Positions 16,145 to 26,300 of a stretch of 32,307 nt of DNA are shown here, in pieces (the stretch's first letter is position 1; each line of letters starts with the position of its first letter). Source of the DNA: Pedobacter psychrotolerans. GTDB lineage: Bacteria > Bacteroidota > Bacteroidia > Sphingobacteriales > Sphingobacteriaceae. Below the pieces are notes generated by a model. That model was not told the DNA's origin, ran no database searches, and was given only the letters and a program-made list of their open reading frames with translations. The stretch lies in the NCBI RefSeq assembly GCF_004340665.1, contig NZ_SLWO01000007.1:1-32307 (forward strand), in the 5' to 3' direction. The position numbers and the translations under genes were made by a program.

Positions 16145-16208
16145 TAACAAATTGTTAAGTCCTAAAAACCGATGAAAATGCATATGAAATATACCAAGAA
16201 TGTAACGC

Positions 16209-17813
16209 TTAAAGTGCTTGTATAAATGCAGAAAGATTATCGCCTTGGGCTAGATTGAGTTTCCTGCGCAGCCTGTATCGTGATACCCTTAAACTATCCG
16301 TAGATATACCGAGCAAAGTAGCAATATCAGTAGAATCAAGATTCATTTTTAATAAAGCAATCAGGCGCATATCTGCAGAAGTAAGTTCATTGCTGAATTT
16401 TTTAAGGTTTTCTAGAAACTGATGGTGTACTTGTTCAAAGGCTTGGGTAAATTCTTTCCAGTTGCGTTCGTGATTAAAGCTTTGATTAATCTCCGTTAGG
16501 ATTTGATTCATTTGCTTTTTCTGATCCCGCTTATCATCTTTTACCATCGCCTGCAAAGTGTTACGCAGGTTTTCAAGAAACTGATTATGCTTGATGAGAT
16601 TTAAAGTGTGATTAGATAATTCCCTACTCTTTACCTCAAGCTGTTGTTTCAGGTTTTGCTCTTCCAGCTGAAGATTCTTCAACTCCAGGCTGGTTAAATC
16701 ATGTTCAATATCCTTCTGCTTGGCTAACATCTGCTGATCACGAAGTTTGAACCGTTGCCTGCTGAAAACAACAAAACCCAGTGTAACCAGGAGTATAATC
16801 ACAATCGTAGCCGATGCAGCGATGATGCGGTTAACTTTTTTATCGTTTTGCAGCTTATTTATTTCATCAGATTTTTTATTGATATCATAAAGCACCTGTA
16901 AAAAGGCAACCTGCCTGGCCCCATCTTCAGAATATAAATCCAACGTATATTTATAACCCAGTTTAACATAGTGATAGGCACTATCCATCTGATTCATCAA
17001 TTCATAAGCTTTGCCCAAGTCTCTGCAGCAGGATGCCAACTGATAAATATTGCCCATTTTGCCTGCTAAATTTTTAGCAGCTTGCGTTTGTACAATGCTT
17101 TCTTTGTACTTGCCCGTTTTACGTAAAATGTCTCCCAGGTTATTAATTACTTCAATACTGCCAATCTGGTTCTTATTCTTCTGATATAAGCCGAGTGATT
17201 TTTTAAAATTGATATCAGCCAGATCATACTTTTCTAAATCTTCATAGATGCTTCCAATGTTTTCATAGATTTTAGCTGATCCCGCTTGATCGCTAGTTTT
17301 TTCGCTCAGCTTTAAAGCGATTTTTTGATAATAAAATGCCCGCTCATAATTCTGTCGCTTTTCGTAAAGCTGGCCAATATGTCCATATACGGCAGATTGG
17401 CCACTTGCATGCTGCAAATGCTGATATATTTTTAAAGCAGAGGTATAGTATTTTAAGGCCTTATCGGGTTGCTTCACATAATAATAAAGTACACCAATAT
17501 CGCATAGGTTAGCTGCTAGCAACAGCGACTGTTTAGATGTATTAAAGATTTTATCTGCTTTCAGAAAAAACTCCAATGACTGTCGGAAATGCCCCTGAAC
17601 ATAACAAACCTTCCCCATTTGCTGCAGACACTTTCCCTCTAAAATAACATCGCCATTTTCTATAGATTGCGCATATATTTTCTTCAGTTCAATGAGCGAT
17701 TCAATTGGCTTTTTAGTGTCCTGATCAAAAAAAGGCAGTGGTTCCACTTCCTGACTGTAGCAATCAGAAGTGGAAAATATGAACAATAAACAAATCCAAA
17801 AATATTTAATCAT
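16209..17813 (-). CDS. Membrane-anchored TPR regulator with LuxR-type HTH
   Basis: A 534-residue one-piece sensor-regulator of a kind common in Bacteroidota. Order: signal peptide (1-20, ending CYSQ), a run of tetratricopeptide repeats (about 45-300, for example ALKYYTSALKIYQHL, AVYGHIGQLYEKRQNYERAFYYQKIALKL, AKIYENIGSIYEDLEKYDLAD), one transmembrane helix (about 330-350), a long coiled coil (about 355-415) and a C-terminal helix-turn-helix (about 475-520, ELTSADMRLIALLKMNLDST then IATLLGISTDSLRVSRYRLR) of the GerE/LuxR kind. The TPR part would be periplasmic and the HTH cytoplasmic. It lies upstream of the phytase operon on the same strand, so it is a candidate regulator of it. Its signal is unknown. 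Confidence 0.88.
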   Translation of the reverse strand: MIKYFWICLLFIFSTSDCYSQEVEPLPFFDQDTKKPIESLIELKKIYAQSIENGDVILEGKCLQQMGKVCYVQGHFRQSLEFFLKADKIFNTSKQSLLLAANLCDIGVLYYYVKQPDKALKYYTSALKIYQHLQHASGQSAVYGHIGQLYEKRQNYERAFYYQKIALKLSEKTSDQAGSAKIYENIGSIYEDLEKYDLADINFKKSLGLYQKNKNQIGSIEVINNLGDILRKTGKYKESIVQTQAAKNLAGKMGNIYQLASCCRDLGKAYELMNQMDSAYHYVKLGYKYTLDLYSEDGARQVAFLQVLYDINKKSDEINKLQNDKKVNRIIAASATIVIILLVTLGFVVFSRQRFKLRDQQMLAKQKDIEHDLTSLELKNLQLEEQNLKQQLEVKSRELSNHTLNLIKHNQFLENLRNTLQAMVKDDKRDQKKQMNQILTEINQSFNHERNWKEFTQAFEQVHHQFLENLKKFSNELTSADMRLIALLKMNLDSTDIATLLGISTDSLRVSRYRLRRKLNLAQGDNLSAFIQAL

Positions 17814-17985
17814 GCTAAATGCTGGTTTTTCAGCAAAGTAAGTGCTTGCATGTTAAATTAAAGTTAAGCGAACACCTTGATCAGGATCACTCGTTTTACG
17901 AAGCTTTTATGGAGTGCGCATGGAGAACTTCTTCAGACTCAAAGACATGCTAGTATTAAACAACATTCCTCAAGGTTAGCATTTT

Positions 17986-18836
17986 AATACTGGTGAAGTT
18001 CTGCCTCGTCTTGACCTTTGAAACTTCGCAAGTTAACATCGTGTTAGTCCGGAAATTTTTTCAGGACTTGTATAACTATGGATTTATAATTCATCATAGT
18101 AAACAGAATCGATATCAATTATTTGTATGCGAATATTGAGTGATTAGAGGATTAAAAATCCTGAGTAAAAAGGGTCGGGATAAAAAATCCCCACCAACGC
18201 CGAGGAAATTTAAAACTGGCAAAGTTTCCTTTCGCTCCGCCTTTGAAACTTCGCCAGTTAACATTTTGTTAATCCGAAAATTTTTTCCGGACTTGTATAA
18301 CTATGGATTTCTAATCCATCATAGTAAACAGAATTGCTATCAATTATTTATACGCAAATATTGAGTAATTAGATGATTAAAAATCCTAAGTAAAAAGGAT
18401 CGGGATAAAAAAATCCCGACCAACGCCGAGGAAATTTAAAACTGGCAAAGTTCCCTTTCTTTGAAACTTCACTTGTATAACTATGGATTTTTAATCCATC
18501 ATAGTAAACAAAATTGCTATCAATTATTTGTATGCGAGTGATTAGAGGATTAAAAATCCTGAGTAAAAGGATCGGGATAAAAAATCCCGACCAACGCCGA
18601 GGAAATTTAAAACTGGCAAAGTTCCCTTTCGCTCCGCCTTTGAAACTTCGCCAGTTAACATTGTGTTAGTCCGGAATTTTTTTCCGGACTTGTATAACTA
18701 TGGATTTCTAATCCATCATAGTAAACAGAATTGCTATCAATTATTTATACGTAAATATTGAGTGATTAGAGGATTAAAAAATCCTTAGTAAAAAGGGTCG
18801 GGATAAAAAATCCCCACCAACCCGACATCCGACCAA
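17986..18836. repeat. Tandem array of about 226-bp hairpin-rich units
   Basis: Four direct copies. Copy 1 (about 17986-18210) is diverged at its left end. Copy 2 is 18211-18436 (226 bp). Copy 3 is 18437-18607 (171 bp, with internal deletions). Copy 4 is 18608 to about 18836 and ends in different sequence. Each full unit carries several inverted repeats in the same order: AACTGGC(A)AAGTTTC / GAAACTTCGCCAGTT; AGTCCGGAA / TTCCGGACT; ACTATGGATT / AATCCATCATAGT; GGATT-AAA-AATCC; and GGTCGGGAT / ATCCCGACC. No convincing reading frame runs through it. It lies between the start of the TPR regulator and the end of the oxidoreductase gene. Confidence 0.9.
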
Positions 18837-18883
18837 CAATAATGAACTTCGTCATATTCAACATAGTTAAAAGCAATTGTTAA

Positions 18884-19477
18884 CTAACTTAAAGATGAAA
18901 ACCTACTTTCCAATTTATTTAGCCACTTTTCTCTTTTTTCTGGTGTAACCATTTTAACCCGATTGAAACTTATCCATTTCCTGTTTTTATAACCCATTTT
19001 CCAAAATGTACCAAGCAGCATTGCCTTTTTTATAGCATTGCCAAAAATTAAGGCATAAAGCCAGCAAGGCGTGTTCATTGTGGTAATCATGGTTACACTT
19101 TTTAATTTGGTGAGCAGTGGCTTCATCAACGTATTTGAGGCATCCTTATAATCATATGCAACGCCAGGAAAAATTACTTTGTCGATAAAACCCTTCATCA
19201 TAGCGGGCATCAACTCCCACCATATTGGGAATATAAAAATGATGTGATCAGCATTAATTAGTCTTGCCTTATAAGCGATTACAACTGGGTCGACTGGAGT
19301 CTTTTTTCGAAATGCATTTAAGTCATTAGCTGTCATCACCGGGTTAAATTCATCTTGATCAAGATGAATTAAATCAACTTCATGTCCGGCTTTTTTTAGT
19401 CCTGCTGTAACAGATTGAAGGATAGCGTTACAATAACTTCCTTCATATGGATGGTTGAAAACGATTAGTACTTTCAT
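18884..19477 (-). CDS. Flavodoxin-fold NAD(P)H:quinone oxidoreductase
   Basis: The product is 197 residues from the start at 19477, beginning MKVLIVFNHPYEGSYCNAIL, the normal family N-terminus. A longer reading to 19516 would add 13 residues (MNHFCAVPFKSTN) unlike the family, and a near-consensus -7 box (CACTTTTG, 19503-19510) lies inside that extension. The fold is that of PF02525 (NQO1/MdaB/KefF-like): the FMN-phosphate loop NHPYEGSYCNA, then DLIHLDQDEFNPVM and the ligand-binding segment HIIFIFPIWWELMPAMMKGFIDKV. It is cytoplasmic and catalyses two-electron reduction of quinones or similar compounds with NAD(P)H. The neighbouring Crp/Fnr gene, 76 bp upstream on the same strand, may control it. 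Confidence 0.9.
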   Translation of the reverse strand: MKVLIVFNHPYEGSYCNAILQSVTAGLKKAGHEVDLIHLDQDEFNPVMTANDLNAFRKKTPVDPVVIAYKARLINADHIIFIFPIWWELMPAMMKGFIDKVIFPGVAYDYKDASNTLMKPLLTKLKSVTMITTMNTPCWLYALIFGNAIKKAMLLGTFWKMGYKNRKWISFNRVKMVTPEKREKWLNKLESRFSSLS

Positions 19478-19553
19478 ATTTGTGCTTTTAAATGGTACAG
19501 CACAAAAGTGATTCATTATAAAACGGAGGACGATAACAATTGTAAAGAAATGA

Positions 19554-20096
19554 TTATTTCCGGTTTCTGATCCGGCTTAAAGAAACTGACGTAATCCCGA
19601 GATAAGAAGCGATATAGTGTTGTGGTACACGCTGTAATATTTTTGGATATTGTGTCAGCATATTTTTATATCGCTGTTCAGGATTGTCTCTGATACGGGA
19701 TAGAAAAAGTTGCTGATAAAATACCAGCCTTTGAAAGGTTTGTTCCTCAACCTCATTTTTAACATCGTTAGATTGTGCTAAAATCTTTTGAAAATTTGGT
19801 TTTGAAATGCATTCCAGCGTAGAAGGTTCTATACTTTCCAGAAAAAAGGTGCTTGGTAAACCCGATCTAAAACTTTCGAAAGAGGATACAAATTCACCCT
19901 CAAAGAAAAACTGAAAGGTAATATCTCTGCCATGATCATTAAACCAAAGCCTTAAACAACCACTTTTTACGAAGAAGGCATTCCGTGCAACTGCACCTTC
20001 ATCCAGCAGAATTGTTTTAGCTCCAACAGTTTGGGCCTTAAAAAGATGTCCAAAGGTTTCCCACTGACCGGGTTGCGAGAAGGTTTTTAAAATCAT
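19554..20096 (-). CDS. Crp/Fnr-family transcriptional regulator
   Basis: A 180-residue regulator of the short Bacteroidota Crp/Fnr type. Residues about 15-110 form the cyclic-nucleotide-binding beta-roll (LLDEGAVARNAFFVKSGCLRLWF, then FEGEFVSSFESF, where the phosphate-binding cassette residues of true CRP are replaced). A dimerisation helix follows (about 112-140), then a C-terminal winged helix with recognition helix HYIASYLGITSVSLSRIR (about 160-177). There are no clustered cysteines, so it is not an iron-sulfur FNR. A real cAMP ligand is unlikely because the conserved Arg-Ser of the cassette is missing. It is followed by the oxidoreductase gene on the same strand, a common pairing. Confidence 0.88.
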   Translation of the reverse strand: MILKTFSQPGQWETFGHLFKAQTVGAKTILLDEGAVARNAFFVKSGCLRLWFNDHGRDITFQFFFEGEFVSSFESFRSGLPSTFFLESIEPSTLECISKPNFQKILAQSNDVKNEVEEQTFQRLVFYQQLFLSRIRDNPEQRYKNMLTQYPKILQRVPQHYIASYLGITSVSLSRIRNRK

Positions 20097-20219
20097 TGAG
20101 GTATTGGTTAAAGTCCTTAAAAAGAGAATAGCGAAACCAGCACATGATTTCGCTTTTCTTCAAAAGCAAATTACATAAAAATATATCAAGAAGTTCGTTT
20201 AACCTTCCCTCGCTTATGA

Positions 20220-21578
20220 TTAAGTCGGAACATTTTCTTCATCTAAAACCTGTGGTTCTTTCTCGTGAGGTTTCGCAATGCGTTTCAGTATATACGATAA
20301 AATCATTGCGAAGATGACGTAAGCCGCAAAAATTAAATACCCCGGTTGCAGGCTACTGTTATTTTCAGTTACCGTTTTTAAAGGCCCCGTATCCATATTC
20401 AGGTTGGAAAGCTGACTTTTTAAAATGCCGTTTAAACCAATATAAGTCATGGCAACACCTACCACCATTACATCTGCCATATCCCATTTACCAGATTCAA
20501 AAGCCAGGTAACGTACCACTTTATTTTCTGCAAAACGATCACTTCCCCATACGTGCATTCCCTTCCCCAAAAGCCTTAAAACAGGTAGAATAATAACGAA
20601 AAGCATTAACAAGGTGCCAACTAAAATAGAGTCTGGCTTAGGTTGTTTCATTAATGTTTCGATGATTCCTAAAATACTCTTACTCTGAAAAAACAACACC
20701 TGATTGGTAAATTCGATATTTTCATCCAGCAGCTTGAAATTTAAAGTCGTTATTCTGGCATCCACCTCAATAATGGTAGTGGTAATACCTGAAGCTAACA
20801 ATACGATTGCAAATAAAATCGACATCATAAAAAGTGTGGTTTGCAACCTGGTCTTTTTCCTGAGGATTAACCAAAGCACAAGTGCAGCAAGCACACAACC
20901 CAACATGGCATAAGCGTAATTATATGTTAAGACATTAATAGCGCTCAAATGGCTTTTGATGGATTTATTAAAATCAGAGGCGTTAGAAACCTTATACTTC
21001 GCAAACATTTGGCGAGTCATTGCATTTTTAGCAATCTCAGTTCTGTCGTAAGTCTGGTCTTCCAACTGATCCATTTTACTGTTGGCAATTCGCTTAAGCC
21101 TCTTTTTACTTGCTGGACTATTGATCTTGGTAATGATCGTTTTGGAGAAGATAGGAACCAGCGCATGGAGTTCATCCTCATCAACAAAACTATTGAATGC
21201 CAACTTCTTCAGCTTACCACCTAAACTTTTTTGAGGTTTATTAATCTGCGCAACCGTTTTGTTAATCAAACCATTCAGCTGGTTAGTAACCTGTGCCTGT
21301 AAAGCCGACTTTTGTTTAGTCGTCATGCTAAAACCATTCACCTGTTTACCCACAACATCAGAAATTTTCTCCCGCCACTGGTCAACAGAGAAAATACCAA
21401 AAGTAATGCTGTTGACCACACTGTAATCTTCTTTAATCTGCTCTTGTTCAGCAGAAAGGTTATGGAGGCGATAGCCGAAATAGCTTTCACCGCAAAGCAA
21501 AATCCCCAGGCTGGCAATAAGCAGAATATTGGCCACTGTGGTTTTCCTTTTAGCTGGTTGTTGAATATGATTTGTCAA
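20220..21578 (-). CDS. PqiA-like membrane protein, paralogue 1
   Basis: A 452-residue protein. TM1 (about 14-36) is followed by a helical, lysine-rich non-membrane domain (about 40-215), then five more hydrophobic segments (about 219-239, 248-270, 317-338, 368-388 and 411-432). The C-terminal part carries the hallmark of the paraquat-inducible protein A family: VLFFQSKSIL (295-304), LPVLRLL (331-337) and FESGKWDMADVMVVG (360-374). In E. coli, PqiA works with the MCE protein PqiB in lipid transport; no MCE gene is adjacent here, and the CxxC pairs of proteobacterial PqiA are missing. It aligns with the neighbouring paralogue over its whole length almost without gaps, which points to tandem duplication. 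The gap to it is 43 bp and they probably share a transcript. Confidence 0.85.
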   Translation of the reverse strand: MTNHIQQPAKRKTTVANILLIASLGILLCGESYFGYRLHNLSAEQEQIKEDYSVVNSITFGIFSVDQWREKISDVVGKQVNGFSMTTKQKSALQAQVTNQLNGLINKTVAQINKPQKSLGGKLKKLAFNSFVDEDELHALVPIFSKTIITKINSPASKKRLKRIANSKMDQLEDQTYDRTEIAKNAMTRQMFAKYKVSNASDFNKSIKSHLSAINVLTYNYAYAMLGCVLAALVLWLILRKKTRLQTTLFMMSILFAIVLLASGITTTIIEVDARITTLNFKLLDENIEFTNQVLFFQSKSILGIIETLMKQPKPDSILVGTLLMLFVIILPVLRLLGKGMHVWGSDRFAENKVVRYLAFESGKWDMADVMVVGVAMTYIGLNGILKSQLSNLNMDTGPLKTVTENNSSLQPGYLIFAAYVIFAMILSYILKRIAKPHEKEPQVLDEENVPT

Positions 21579-21621
21579 TGCTGATGGAATAAGATGTTGG
21601 AAAAAATACCTTTTAACTGAA

Positions 21622-22944
21622 CTAATGTGAATCGTGTGGCGTAATAAACTTCAAAATAGTAGAAAGCGTCAATCCATATAACACGAAACTGATAAAGATA
21701 ATATAGCCAGGCTGAAGCGCAGTGTTATTTGTCGTGATAATCGTAAGGAAATCACTATTGATGTGCAGACTTTTCAATTGAGATTCCAGTAAACCATTCA
21801 GGCCGATATACGTCATTAGTATCGCGATTACAATCACATCTGCCATGCTCCACTTACCTGATTGAAAAGCAAAATACTTAATGAACTTGTTTTCAGCTAA
21901 CCTCCTGTTACCCAACAAGTGAATACCCGTTGAACTTAATTTCATGATTGGAAATAACACACTAAAAACCAAAATTAATACACCTACCAAAATAGAATCA
22001 ACTGCAGATTGGCCTATCAATACCAACACTACATCCATGATACTTTTGCTTTGGAAAAAAAGCACCTGGTCTTTAAATACAACATGTTCACCAAGCAACA
22101 TAAAATCAAGTGACTTAATTCTTGCATCTACCTCAATCATAGAAGCCGTTAAACCAACTGCTAATAAAATAAAAGCAAAAAGTAAAGACATTACAAATAG
22201 TGTGGTATGCAATTCAGTGCGTTTTCTAAAAGCCCACCAAAGCGATAACACCACTACAATACAACCCAACATACCAAAACAATATCCATAGGTAGATTTT
22301 CTGATATCAGCTAGGCTGGTACTAAATTTTTGATTCAATTCTGCCGTAGAGGTTACATGGTACTTTTTGTACATGCCCTTAGTCGTAATTTCAATAGCCG
22401 TTAAGGTACTATCAATGGTGCCGGTACGCTCCATTTCTGTAAACTTACCCATAGCCATTTTGCTCATCTTTTTCTTGTTGGCGGCATTATCAACCTGGGC
22501 AATGATAGTTTTAGCAAAGGTTGGGGCCTGTGCTTTAATCTTATCCGTATCAACAAAGGTATTGATCACAAACTTCTTGATCTTTCCATCAACGGTTTTC
22601 TTAGGCTTATTGACCAAAGCTTCCGCCTTATTTATCAAGGCTACAATCACCTGTTCTACCTCGGTTTGAAGTTCCTTTTTCTGGCTCTTTGTCATGGTAA
22701 AATTGCGCACCTGATGATTAATGATCGCAGCTACTTTATCATGCCATTGCCCTACCGAAAAAAGACCATATGTAATGTTATTGATATTGGAATAATCCTT
22801 CTTAATATCTTCCTGTTCTTTGGAAAGGATGTGTAACCTATAGGCAAAAAAGCCTTCCACACAAAGCAGAACAGCAAGAAAAAAGATCAGTAGGATTCTG
22901 GGTACAAAAGATTTTGTCCCTTTAACAGCTATTGGTGTTGTCAA
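21622..22944 (-). CDS. PqiA-like membrane protein, paralogue 2
   Basis: A 440-residue protein with the same architecture as its downstream neighbour: TM1, a soluble helical domain of about 170 residues, then a five-helix C-terminal PqiA-type domain with VLFFQSKSIM (295-304), FPIMKL (331-336) and FQSGKWSMADVIVIA (360-374). The GKWSMADV motif is at the same residue number (363-370) in both proteins. It is the first gene of the pair on the minus strand. Conserved in both: QEx2KxDYSxxNxITxGxFSVxQW (about 45-68) and the IEVDAR motif (270-275). The soluble domain has no relation that I recognise. A role in envelope lipid handling, like PqiA, is inference from the C-terminal domain. Confidence 0.85.
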   Translation of the reverse strand: MTTPIAVKGTKSFVPRILLIFFLAVLLCVEGFFAYRLHILSKEQEDIKKDYSNINNITYGLFSVGQWHDKVAAIINHQVRNFTMTKSQKKELQTEVEQVIVALINKAEALVNKPKKTVDGKIKKFVINTFVDTDKIKAQAPTFAKTIIAQVDNAANKKKMSKMAMGKFTEMERTGTIDSTLTAIEITTKGMYKKYHVTSTAELNQKFSTSLADIRKSTYGYCFGMLGCIVVVLSLWWAFRKRTELHTTLFVMSLLFAFILLAVGLTASMIEVDARIKSLDFMLLGEHVVFKDQVLFFQSKSIMDVVLVLIGQSAVDSILVGVLILVFSVLFPIMKLSSTGIHLLGNRRLAENKFIKYFAFQSGKWSMADVIVIAILMTYIGLNGLLESQLKSLHINSDFLTIITTNNTALQPGYIIFISFVLYGLTLSTILKFITPHDSH

Positions 22945-23326
22945 GTTTGTAATTTTAGATTTGTTTTTAATACATCTGGTTAGTTATGATCCGCACTTCG
23001 ATGTCGCATCAAAACAGCAACATATTTTATACATCCCCATTGATTTAGGAACTTTTTTTTCAATAAGCAGAATTTTATTTGTAATTCCATTTAAATACCA
23101 GCTGATTTAAATAGGTTAACAGCGAAGTTTCAAGATGGTTTTATTAAACAAATAATATTATTAAAAACAGTGCGGTTTTACTGATTTTTGGAAGCGCATA
23201 TCAGAAATAATGCCTGTTACTAATTTACCACATCTTACTGTCTTTTGTGCTGATGACGAATTCATTCTCTATAACTTAAAATAGGCGGTTAAAAATTTCA
23301 CTGTGTAAATTAGCCTGAAAGTAAGT
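22945..23326. other. Intergenic region between divergent genes
   Basis: A 382-bp AT-rich spacer between the PqiA-like pair and the giant plus-strand gene. Promoters for both directions should lie here, but I could not identify a TTTG/TAnnTTTG pair. No RNA gene or strong hairpin is visible. Confidence 0.4.
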
Positions 23327-26300
23327 ATGTTTGATAATATGCTTTCAACTTTCAAACTTAATACCCTGCTTGAGAACCCATCATTGGTTATCGCAGAAAT
23401 TACTTCAGATATTCCATCAAGCTCAGACGCTACTGCTGAAAACAATTGGATTCTACTGGAAAAATCTTCGGGTAAAATTACCCGGTTAACACAGCAATTA
23501 AAAACAAGCGAATCGCAGTATAATTTCTATGAAGGACAACTCAGTTTAAATGCTACAACGGGCAATTTCTTGTTCAGGCACGGGCTGAAATGGGAAGTCC
23601 TTGATCTTAACATCGAAAAATCGCTTAGCGCAGATTTGATTGTCATCATTCAGCACTTTGTTGATCTGTTTACCGACCATGAACATCTATCTCTGGCTGC
23701 ATGTCCGGCATTAGATTTTGGTTATGAAATCATCAAAAATGATAATCAGGCTAATCTCAAATCTTTTAACCTTTCCATAAAATTTGTATTCAATCCTGCC
23801 GGGCATTTCTCTTTTGATCCTAATGCGTCGGAAGTTAAAAACAATAAAGAAGTAGCCATCCGTGATGCTGAGCTGGTAATGACAAGTTATGAAGCCATCC
23901 TTGCGCAAATTTTAGCATCAGACATTGAAATTTCAGTATCCAACACGTTAAATCCGGGCCAACTGATCCCGCTCAACGCCAATCTTGCAAATGAAAACAA
24001 TGGCTTTTCGGATTTTTTAACTCTTGTAATCAACTGGATCAAAAATTTTATTGCCCAACCCGACGAACAGAATCTTTTTGCAGCTGATCATGAATCACCT
24101 CTTGCGGCCAGTCCCATTCATTATGTATGGAACAGCGCTCAGGAGCTGAGTAATCCACAAAAACTATTTCCATTAGAGGTTCATCTGGTTACACAGCGAA
24201 AACTAAGTAACCTGCAATCTCAGCATCAAGTGGTTGATCCTGCAAAGCCAGCGATAAATACTGGTGTTGAAGAAAACTTAACTATTGTAAAGCCTTATTC
24301 CTTAATCAACCTATATGGGATGGAAGAACCGGATCAGCAGATTTCTGTACTGAAGCAATTTACTCAGGGAGTAGAAAATATATTAAATCCGATGGATGTT
24401 AAGTTGGCCATATCAGTTCCTGGAGAGGGCTCTAGTCTTATTGATGGTAATTTTAGCGAATTATGGGTAATGAGGATGAAAGATTTGCTCGATCATTGTC
24501 ATACACCTTCCGATTCCATAAAAGATTTGGAACATCAGTATTATTCTATTGCGCCATTCTCCACTACACTTTTAAATTCATCTGCCGCAGAGATTTATAC
24601 TTTCGAACATTATCTGGGGCAAACAGATATCAGCACCACTTATCAACTCACAGATATTGATCTTGAAACATTAACGGAAAGATTTCTGCATGATGTACAG
24701 CTCATGCGTAGCAAACCTGTACTGGAGGCATTGGCTTTGATTGATGGGCAGAGTAATAAAATTCCATCTAAACACATCGGTTATCTGCAGCAACAAGTAA
24801 CTGAAAATCTTGCTGATCGGATTGTTTCGCAGCTCAGGCCACTGATGATCATTCCTGATCCCAAAACAACTAAAATTGCAGGGACTGAAAAATTTAAAAA
24901 AGCACTTTTAACTGATCTGCATTGTGCCTACACTTCCGCTTTTCTGTTACCAGTAAACATTAATCCACTTTGTTACGATCAGTCGGCAGAATCTTATCTT
25001 CCTTTGGCATTTACATCATTTCCTTCACAACTTAGTGCCGCTGATGACAATTCAGACAACGGCTTGCAGGATGCCATAACAATTCCGGGAGTTACTTCAG
25101 CACATCATCCTCACCAGAATGATGCTTATTTAGCTTATGGTAATGCTGATTTGCGTAGACATTCCTCAATCAGGATGAAGGCAGATCTTGACATTAAACA
25201 AATCATGATCACCAATGCCGCCCCAGATCCTGATCAATCTACTATTCCCGAAAGTATAGGATGGTTGAGCATTATTTTACCTGGCGATGCATTATCCAGT
25301 TTATCACTGGAAGAAACAGTCCCGAATCCAGTGAAAAAATATCCTGATCAGGTAAGTCTAATCTCTCAGACATTTTTCGACGAGCCTCTTCAAGAAAATA
25401 TTAAAACCCCAGATATAGCAGCTCTGCTTTCTACAGGATTTGCCTTTAAATATCGGTTGAATGAATTTCAGTTACAGGACTGCTATCAGTTTGAAATTAC
25501 TTTTAATAGTATGAATGACCAATCGGCTGCATTAAAAGTCCATTCTTCCATTGAACCATCTTTAGAAAATTTTCTTCATAAAATATTTCAGTTTAATATG
25601 GTTTCGCCTCAATTTATGGCTTATTTTGAGCAAGAACTGCCTAAAATTCAACAGGATATCACCACAACTGAACTTCCAACATTACAAAAATTGCTCAAAG
25701 CATTCTGGAAACTAGCAGGCGAAGTGGTATCGCTCTGGCCATCAGTAACTGATGTTACAACTCCAGCCCCACCATTATCTCCATCAGTTAGCCAAAGGAT
25801 GATCAGTTTCCAGGTAAGGGAATGGGCATCAATTCAACCAAACGGAGAAGCTCTTTTCGAATCTGTGATTTCAGACTGGAAGAGTGGAATCTCTGACTAT
25901 AACTTTTTCCTACTCCCAGAACTTGAAGGCTGGACGGCAGAACCTCAATTATCCATTGATGGTAAAGGAATAACGCCTATACCTATGGGAATGGAAGGAT
26001 CAAAACAAATTGCAATACGATATTTCAGCACATCAGGCAATGAAAAAAAATATCTTTCTTTTGAAGAGGGTGCGGAAATTGTTTCTCGCCGTATAGCACT
26101 TTACCAACTGCACCTGCCGGGAATACAAAATATAAATACCTCCATCTCTATATTAAGAAATACGGGTTTAAATAATCATTTAACAACGGATAAGCATTTT
26201 GTATATCAAGCACAACCCATCAGCTTCGCTCATGAAGCAGTGCCGAATAAAATAATCCAGGAAAATATCAACTGGCCAGATCTTGTGCCTCCGCAAAACC

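Noticed and set aside
18140..18364. Plus-strand frame of 74 codons in the tandem array
   Set aside because: It spans the junction of two repeat units and is broken in the other copies, so it is not a conserved gene.
17986..18836. CRISPR array
   Set aside because: Repeat units are about 226 bp, contiguous and without unique spacers, and no cas gene is nearby.
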